In this document: positions 4,750 through 8,852 of the stretch, piece after piece
Position numbering within the stretch: the first letter of the stretch is position 1
Layout: every line of letters begins with the position of its first letter
NCBI GenBank assembly: GCA_040882565.1
Contig: JBBEAZ010000002.1
Coordinates: 1 to 8,852 of the forward strand
From: CF-162 sp040882565
GTDB lineage: Bacteria > Chloroflexota > Dehalococcoidia > SM23-28-2 > RBG-16-64-32
Direction: 5' to 3'
Length of the DNA stretch: 8,852 bases
Made by a program: the position numbers and the translations under genes
The notes under the pieces: model-generated
What the model saw: only the letters and a program-made list of their open reading frames with translations
The model's database searches: none
What the model was told of the DNA's origin: nothing

Positions 4750-5690
4750 GCTGGGATCACCCCGTACAGTGGACGGCCCGCTCCCGCAAAATGAGCACTC
4801 CAGTAGGAGTCGGACATCGCGACCTCGCGGACGTAGTCGCCGGTCGTCGGCGCCATCAACACCATTCCGCCGCCCACGTAGATGCCGACGTGTGTGATGG
4901 GCTCCGAGGACGGGTAGGTGTTCTCGTAGAAGGTCAGGTCACCGGGTTGGAGTTGCGATGGGTCGATCGGAGTCGCCCAGTCGAATTGCTGTTGAGCCGT
5001 CCGCGGTGTCTGTATACCCAGCTGACCATAGACCCAGAGCACGAGTCCGCTGCAGTCGAACGTGTCGGGCCCTTCCGCACCCCAGACGTATGGAGCGCCG
5101 ATCTTAGACCGCGCCAACTCCACCGCCTGAACCGGGATGCTGGCGGGGTCGAGATACCCGTAGCCCGCGGCGACAGACAGCACCAACTCGACGTAGGACC
5201 ACAAGTGGTTGTAGGCGTAGACCGCGCGGTGCATGTCGGCGGGCGCGCCGTTCGCCATGAGGTAGCTGCCCATGGCGGGAATGCAGTCGCGGTAGTTGTA
5301 GGGGTCGGCGATGCCGTCGCCGTCACCATCGACGCCGTATCCCGCCCAAGTACCAGGCATGAACTGGCAGTACCCAAGCGCACCAGCCGAGCTCGGTCCC
5401 ATGTTCGACCCGAAGCCACTCTCCACCTTGGAAATCGCGGCAAGGATCTGCCATGGGATGCCCGTCTGGTTGCTCACCTGCTGCATGACCGCGAGATGCT
5501 CAGGTGGGATCTCCGCGACAGCGGTCGGCGCGGCGCTAGTCTCGATCGCCTCGGGCAAACCACCGAACGCTGCGATGAGGAGCAGCATGGGTGCGAAAAG
5601 CAAAAGCGCCAGTGGCCCGACGACCTTCATGGCATCGCTGCCGAGATCGCCGAGGATGTCCGGGGCGTCGATATCTGATGGGTCGAACAT
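4746..5690 (-). CDS. Two-domain cell-wall hydrolase: lytic transglycosylase plus NlpC/P60 endopeptidase
   Basis: This 314-residue protein opens the peptidoglycan so the transfer channel can pass. It corresponds to the VirB1-like hydrolases of Gram-positive conjugation. One hydrophobic anchor lies at about residues 23-45. A transglycosylase domain (about 62-180) has the catalytic Glu at residue 90 in AAISKVESGFG, then SSAGALGYCQFMPGTW and AYNHLWSYV. It contains an acidic loop, DGDGDGIADP (121-130), which could bind calcium and is common in this subgroup. An NlpC/P60 domain (about 186-310) has Cys213 in TFDCSGLVLWVY and His267 in ITHVGIYVGGG. The position often filled by a third polar catalytic residue, before Ala-Pro, is Met279 here. 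GGGAG stands 8 bases before the ATG at 5690. The gene starts an operon with the VirB8-like and pilin genes (4-base overlap with the next gene) and is divergent from the propeller gene. Confidence 0.92.
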   Translation of the reverse strand: MFDPSDIDAPDILGDLGSDAMKVVGPLALLLFAPMLLLIAAFGGLPEAIETSAAPTAVAEIPPEHLAVMQQVSNQTGIPWQILAAISKVESGFGSNMGPSSAGALGYCQFMPGTWAGYGVDGDGDGIADPYNYRDCIPAMGSYLMANGAPADMHRAVYAYNHLWSYVELVLSVAAGYGYLDPASIPVQAVELARSKIGAPYVWGAEGPDTFDCSGLVLWVYGQLGIQTPRTAQQQFDWATPIDPSQLQPGDLTFYENTYPSSEPITHVGIYVGGGMVLMAPTTGDYVREVAMSDSYWSAHFAGAGRPLYGVIPA

Positions 5691-5870
5691 GGTTCATCTC
5701 CCGCTTCTAACGGTTCGAGACGAACTATGGCCGCCGGCGATCTAAGGGGAGTCCAAGTATTTGCGCGAGAAAGTCCAAGTCAGGGGAGATCACCAACAAG
5801 AGTACTGTCTCCTATACGACGATGTCGGACGCGTCGACCATCACTACGATTGCGGACATAGCACGACCGT

Positions 5871-5892
5871 TGTACCTAGCCTGTACCTAGCC
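5871..5892. repeat. Perfect tandem 11-bp direct repeat
   Basis: TGTACCTAGCC occurs twice in direct succession. The right copy supplies the proposed -35 box of the propeller gene promoter, so a protein bound here would cover that box. Confidence 0.75.
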
Positions 5893-5910
5893 CGGAATGG
5901 TTGTTAGAAT
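5882..5910 (+). promoter_or_regulatory. Possible promoter for the propeller-lipoprotein operon
   Basis: A -10 box TAGAAT (5905-5910, 5 of 6 consensus) stands 17 bases after TGTACC (5882-5887, a poor -35 box, 3 of 6). The weak -35, which lies in the 11-bp tandem repeat, suggests an activator. The leader to the GTG at 6022 would be about 105 bases. Confidence 0.35.
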
Positions 5911-5974
5911 GCGGAGCGATCTCCCGTGTAACTCTCGTTGAGTTCGCCTTGTAACTCCCGTATGATTCGTGTTA

Positions 5975-5996
5975 ACAGCCGGCGACAGCCGGCGAC
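5975..5996. repeat. Short tandem repeat with 10-base period
   Basis: ACAGCCGGCG occurs twice in direct succession, with AC of a third copy. Each copy contains the palindrome GCCGGC. It lies in the 5' leader, 26 bases before the propeller gene's start, and could fold in RNA as GC-rich hairpins near the ribosome site. Confidence 0.6.
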
Positions 5997-6021
5997 TGTC
6001 ATCGGCGGAAGGGGGTGCGAT

Positions 6022-7830
6022 GTGCGATTCGGGGCATCGCTTTCGAAGTTCTCACTGCTTCTCATACTAGCCGCAGTCTTTGTCTCAGCGTGGGGGGCGC
6101 TCGACAACCTTACAGGCGCGCGCGCGATTTCGTCCGGCGTCACTGAGCGGGTGAGTGTCGACAGCGCCGGGAACCAGGGCGACGCAGATAGCGGGTTCAC
6201 TCTTTTCCCCCCGTCCGTCAGCGCCGACGGTCGCTACGTGGCCTTCTCATCAGGGGCAACCAACCTTGTTCCGACGGACACTAACGAAAACTTCGACGTC
6301 TTCGTCCATGACCGTGAAACTGGCTCTACCGAGCGCGTGAGTGTCGATAGCGCTGGGACCCAAGCGAATTCTTATAGTATTAATCCAAGCTTAAGTGCGG
6401 ATGGTCGTTACGTGGCCTTCGATTCTGTAGCTACGAATCTCGTGACAGAAGACGACAATGGCAAGTCCGACGTGTTCGTCCACGACCGCCAGACGGGCGC
6501 CACGCAGCGCGTTAGCGTCGACGTCTCTGGTACACAGGGGGATGACGGCAGTTTCCAACCGGCGATCAGCGCAGACGGCCGTTACGTAGCTTTCGGATCG
6601 AGCGCCACCAATCTCGTACCCAGCGACACCAATGTCAGCAACGACGTATTTATTCACGACCGCCAAGCGGGCACAACTCAGCGGGTCAGCGTCGATAGCG
6701 CCGGCAACCAAGGAGGCGATGCCAGCGCCGTGCCCGCCATTAGCGCCGATGGACGCTTTGTTGTATTTCACTCTTTTGCCAGCAACTTGGTGCCAGATGA
6801 CGACATCTTGGTGGACGTATTCATCCACGATACTCAAACAGGAAGCACCGATTTGGTGAGCGCTGCCAGTCCAAACAACCAGGGGAACGGTGGCGTAAGT
6901 GCTAACCCAGCAGTCAGCGGCGATGGGCGCTTTGTCGCCTTCGATGCCGACGCAGCTGACCTCGTGCCGGAAGACACGAATGGGAAATCTGACGTGTTCG
7001 TTCGCGACCTTCAGGCGGGGACGACCGAGCGTGTTAGTGTGGACAGTTCCGGCAATCAGGCAAACGGAGTCAGCATCAACGCGACCATTAGTGCAGACGG
7101 TCGCTACGTCGCCTTCCAGTCCTTTGCCGACAACTTCGTACCGGGAGACACGACATTACTGGACGTGTTCGTTCATGATCGCCAGACGGGAGTCACTGAG
7201 CTCGTGAGCGTAGGAATTGCGGACACCCAGGCGGACGGTGCCAGCGACAACGCCTCGATCAGTGGCGACGGTCGCTATGTCGCCTTCCAATCGGGCGCCA
7301 CCAACCTAGTGGCCGAAGACACTAATGGCGCGTTGGACGTGTTCGTTCGCGACCGTGATGCAACCGCCACGACTCCAACACCCACGCCACCACCGCTTGA
7401 GACGACCCTTTCTGGAAGCACGGCAGTAGGCGCGACCACCCTCCAGCTTACCGATGTTGCAGGCTTCGCGGCGCGAGATCTGATCGTGATTAATCCAGGT
7501 GGAGCCAGCGAAGAGTACTCGGTCGTCAGCTCACTCGGATCGCTTGACCTGCAGGCACCACTTCAGTTCGCTCACATCAGCGGAGAGGCCATTAATCGCG
7601 TAGCATCGGGGATCCCTCCGGGCGATGCCAACTGCAGTCGGACGGTTGACATTTTAGACGTGCTCTCGATTCTGAAGAGAACGGGAGCAATAGGGCTAGC
7701 CGATCACTGTGTGGCGGCTGGGAACATAGAGTGCCAGAGCCCTATCGATGCAAGAGATGCGCTAGCCGTTCTCTTGTATCTCGCCGGCACGCCGCTCAAT
7801 ATTCCCGACTGTCCTCAGGTTCAGCCGTGA
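6022..7830 (+). CDS. Secreted seven-bladed beta-propeller (PD40/TolB-like repeats) protein with C-terminal dockerin-like module
   Basis: A 602-residue exported protein. The GTG at 6022 is chosen because GGAAGGGGG (6007-6015) stands 6 bases before it, and it begins a proper signal peptide (basic start, then SLLLILAAVFVSAWGA). Upstream in-frame TTG or ATG codons lack these. Seven repeats start at residues 67, 125, 183, 241, 299, 357 and 414. Each reads like SADGRYVAF, then TNLVP.DTN, DVFVHDRQTG and TERVSVDS. This PD40/TolB-type unit builds one propeller blade each. The N-terminus supplies an extra GVTERVSVDSAGNQG strand, and repeat 7 lacks it, so the ring closes by strand exchange. After a TPTPTPPP linker (about 449-458) comes a domain of about 70 residues with GFAARDLIVINPG, SEEYSVV and LQFAHISGEA. 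The last part has two dockerin-like loops (from residues 534 and 567, GDANCSRTVDILDVL and IDARDALAVLLYLAG). Dockerins normally bind cohesins or calcium. Ligands here are degenerate. Substrate or partner is unknown. It lies upstream of, and overlaps, the lipoprotein gene. Confidence 0.88.
   Translation: MRFGASLSKFSLLLILAAVFVSAWGALDNLTGARAISSGVTERVSVDSAGNQGDADSGFTLFPPSVSADGRYVAFSSGATNLVPTDTNENFDVFVHDRETGSTERVSVDSAGTQANSYSINPSLSADGRYVAFDSVATNLVTEDDNGKSDVFVHDRQTGATQRVSVDVSGTQGDDGSFQPAISADGRYVAFGSSATNLVPSDTNVSNDVFIHDRQAGTTQRVSVDSAGNQGGDASAVPAISADGRFVVFHSFASNLVPDDDILVDVFIHDTQTGSTDLVSAASPNNQGNGGVSANPAVSGDGRFVAFDADAADLVPEDTNGKSDVFVRDLQAGTTERVSVDSSGNQANGVSINATISADGRYVAFQSFADNFVPGDTTLLDVFVHDRQTGVTELVSVGIADTQADGASDNASISGDGRYVAFQSGATNLVAEDTNGALDVFVRDRDATATTPTPTPPPLETTLSGSTAVGATTLQLTDVAGFAARDLIVINPGGASEEYSVVSSLGSLDLQAPLQFAHISGEAINRVASGIPPGDANCSRTVDILDVLSILKRTGAIGLADHCVAAGNIECQSPIDARDALAVLLYLAGTPLNIPDCPQVQP
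6220..7363 (+). repeat. Seven in-gene repeats with a 174-base period
   Basis: The SADGR-type motif starts at 6220, 6394, 6568, 6742, 6916, 7090 and 7261. The first five intervals are exactly 174 bases (58 codons) and the last 171, because repeat 6 is one residue shorter. Copies differ at many synonymous sites but stay in register. This indicates old tandem duplication kept by structural selection rather than a recent expansion. Confidence 0.9.
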
Positions 7831-8540
7831 GATTCTGCCCACGCAAAGCTAAAAGACAGCATCTTGGCATACTCGCTGCTGTCCCCTTCATCTGCGGTGC
7901 GTTCGGAGTAGCATGCGGAGGTGGTGGCTCGCCTGCACCCACGACGATCTCGACCGTGTCAGAAACACCAACTCCGGCGCCGCAGACGTTGATTCCTTCC
8001 ACGCCGGCCGCAGCAGCTTCAGCGACCTGTAAGATGCCCGCGCAAGTTAGCGTGCTGTGTGAGATCGGGCCGGCGCCAACATTCGACGAGCTCAGTTCTA
8101 AGGTCGATGCCGCTGTAGCGGCCTTTACTGGAACAACGACCGTTGGAGGAACGCTCCTTCCGGCGCCATTTCAGAGCGTCGATCAACTCCACCAGACGCT
8201 GGGCTGGTGTGCAGAGCAGGGTCTGGAGGGTGCCGCACCGGAACTCTACGCCAATGCCGTATTGAACGGCTGCCTGGGCGCTGGACAAGAATTGAGGAAC
8301 ATGTATTACCTCAATTCCAGTCCAGCGATTACCGAGGCGCTCAATGGAACAAGAGACTTCTTATTGGGAGATGGCGGCAAACTAGACGATTTGGTGGCTC
8401 GAAAGCTGCCCGGCATAAACGGGAGCACATTCGCGAAGGTTGACTATGTCCAGGGTTGGTTCATTCCATGCAATGAGGCAGTGCCGCAGCAGACTCCGAA
8501 TAACACCGACGAATGTGGAACATTGAGCGCCCAGCACTGA
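7827..8540 (+). CDS. Lipoprotein of unknown function with six conserved-looking Cys
   Basis: I do not recognise the mature domain. The 237-residue protein starts at a GTG (7827) that overlaps the propeller stop as GTGA, so it is probably translated by coupling. No good ribosome site is visible. An N-terminus rich in Arg/Lys (RKAKRQ) precedes a hydrophobic stretch and the lipobox FGVAC, with Cys30 to be lipidated. GGGG and a long Thr/Pro/Ala-rich tether (about 35-66) follow, a style usual in Chloroflexota lipoproteins. The -3 residue of the lipobox is Gly, which is not the common Leu. The mature domain has Cys at 68, 78, 128, 149, 215 and 230, an even number that could form three disulfides outside the membrane. 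It contains mostly helical segments such as FDELSSKVDAAVAAF and EALNGTRDFLLG. Export beside a propeller-dockerin protein suggests the two form a surface complex. Confidence 0.8.
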   Translation: MRFCPRKAKRQHLGILAAVPFICGAFGVACGGGGSPAPTTISTVSETPTPAPQTLIPSTPAAAASATCKMPAQVSVLCEIGPAPTFDELSSKVDAAVAAFTGTTTVGGTLLPAPFQSVDQLHQTLGWCAEQGLEGAAPELYANAVLNGCLGAGQELRNMYYLNSSPAITEALNGTRDFLLGDGGKLDDLVARKLPGINGSTFAKVDYVQGWFIPCNEAVPQQTPNNTDECGTLSAQH

Positions 8541-8549
8541 CCATGCTGG
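8531..8549. terminator. Small hairpin between convergent lipoprotein and VirB6-like genes
   Basis: CCAGCA (8531-8536) and TGCTGG (8544-8549) can pair around a 7-base loop that contains the lipoprotein stop codon. Only 22 bases separate the two convergent stops. The stem is short and no strong U-run follows, so terminator function is weakly supported. Confidence 0.3.
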
Positions 8550-8562
8550 CGCGCCTGTGGTC

Positions 8563-8852
8563 TTAAGCCCTCCCGCCGGCCGGAGCTTGTCGCGGCTTTC
8601 CACCTGCGGCGGCTCCACTAGCAGCCGCGCCACCCGCGGCTGCGCCTGCGCCGCCACCTGCTGCCGCGCCACCGATCGCGCCCACGGCGCGGCTCGCCGC
8701 CACTAGCGTGACCACGTTGAACAGACCTGCCTGGCTGTGCCGGCTCCGCAGCAGCGACGGCACTTTGAGCGTCAGCCAGCAGACCGCGATTCCGAGCATC
8801 ATTGTCAGCAGAGCGTTGGACAGGCTGCCCGGCGTGAGTTCGACCATCAGCG
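8563..8852 (-). CDS. VirB6/TrbL-like conjugation channel protein, C-terminal part (runs off right edge)
   Basis: The frame is open to the right edge, so the ATG at 8847 is probably internal and only the last 96 or so codons are visible. VirB6/TrbL proteins are large polytopic proteins that form part of the inner-membrane channel. Seen here are a hydrophobic helix, SNALLTMMLGIAVCWLTLKV, then PSLLRSRHSQ, which resembles the conserved 'k.P.llr' end of the membrane region in this family. A second mostly hydrophobic segment and a long tail of Gly/Ala with a basic end (GGKPRQAPAGGRA) follow. The tail is disordered and probably cytoplasmic. It fits the operon order VirB6, hydrolase, VirB8, pilin, PrgI, TraC, VirB4, but block B (plus strand) separates it from the hydrolase. 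Without the N-terminal helices the family remains a reasoned guess. Confidence 0.6.
   Translation of the reverse strand, partial: LMVELTPGSLSNALLTMMLGIAVCWLTLKVPSLLRSRHSQAGLFNVVTLVAASRAVGAIGGAAAGGGAGAAAGGAAASGAAAGGKPRQAPAGGRA

Larger units (their letters stand above)
5691..6021. promoter_or_regulatory. Divergent control region between the hydrolase operon and the propeller gene
   Basis: No supported gene lies in these 331 bases. The region holds four sets of short direct repeats, each listed separately or here: GTCCAAGT at 5751-5758 and 5773-5780 (22 apart), TGTACCTAGCC in tandem at 5871-5892, TGTAACTCYCGT at 5927-5938 and 5950-5961 (23 apart), and a 10-base period at 5975-5996. Spacings near 10.5 or 21 bases place copies on one DNA face. 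A plus-strand promoter is proposed at 5882-5910. I could not find a good promoter for the hydrolase on the minus strand. Confidence 0.5.

Noticed and set aside
4719..5678. Long open frame (about 319 codons) on the plus strand opposite the hydrolase gene
   Set aside because: It mirrors the GC-rich codons of a gene with clear catalytic motifs. Its product is Arg/His/Val/Asp-rich with no recognisable domain and no ribosome site.
5904..6200. Minus-strand frame over the propeller gene's leader and signal peptide
   Set aside because: There is no ribosome site or domain, and it overlaps a convincing signal peptide and the promoter region.
1..8852. CRISPR arrays, tRNA, rRNA, transposase genes, IS ends
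   Set aside because: I looked for regularly spaced repeats, cloverleaf segments and paired terminal repeats and saw none. The only long regular repeat is the coding propeller array.

Overview
The window looks like part of an integrated conjugative element (or conjugative plasmid) from a high-GC bacterium. The best guess for the host is a Chloroflexota-like lineage. The reasons are the gene order of the type IV secretion genes, a lipoprotein with a Cys followed by four Gly and a Thr/Pro-rich linker, and a secreted beta-propeller protein ending in a dockerin-like module. Actinobacteria or another monoderm-like group cannot be excluded. No rRNA, tRNA, CRISPR array, transposase or integrase is visible.

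The minus strand carries the backbone, a Gram-positive-type conjugation apparatus. In the direction of transcription (right to left) it holds: the 3' end of a VirB6/TrbL-like channel protein (entering from the right edge), a membrane-anchored lytic transglycosylase/NlpC-P60 hydrolase, a VirB8-like protein, a VirB2/TrbC-like pilin, a PrgI-family membrane protein, a TraC-like VirB4-associated protein, and the first 113 residues of the VirB4 ATPase (leaving at the left edge). Most neighbours overlap by 4 to 11 bases, or are only 14 bases apart, and several have good Shine-Dalgarno sites, so these are tight operons.

Two blocks that are not recognisable transfer genes interrupt this backbone. Block A (about 1400-3964) lies between pilin and PrgI. 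It contains a small excisionase/MerR-type helix-turn-helix protein, which overlaps a 497-residue protein of unknown family that carries HEXXGH and EEXXA motifs resembling the zinc site of M49 peptidases. A divergent 68-residue Cys-rich protein lies on the plus strand. The divergent control region has a good sigma70-type promoter for the helix-turn-helix gene and two adjacent 20-21 bp repeats that look like operators. A regulator coupled to a possible metallopeptidase inside a conjugative element recalls the ImmR/ImmA arrangement, but this is only an analogy.

Block B (about 6022-8540, plus strand) lies between the hydrolase and the VirB6-like gene. It encodes a secreted seven-bladed beta-propeller protein with a C-terminal dockerin-like module, and a lipoprotein whose GTG start overlaps the propeller gene's stop. 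The 331-base divergent region upstream (5691-6021) holds four sets of short direct repeats spaced near multiples of a helical turn, and a plausible promoter for the propeller gene.

Together the genes describe a cell-envelope transfer machine with a regulatory/peptidase module and an exported surface-protein pair embedded in it. The novel candidate is the helix-turn-helix plus HEXXGH-protein pair.
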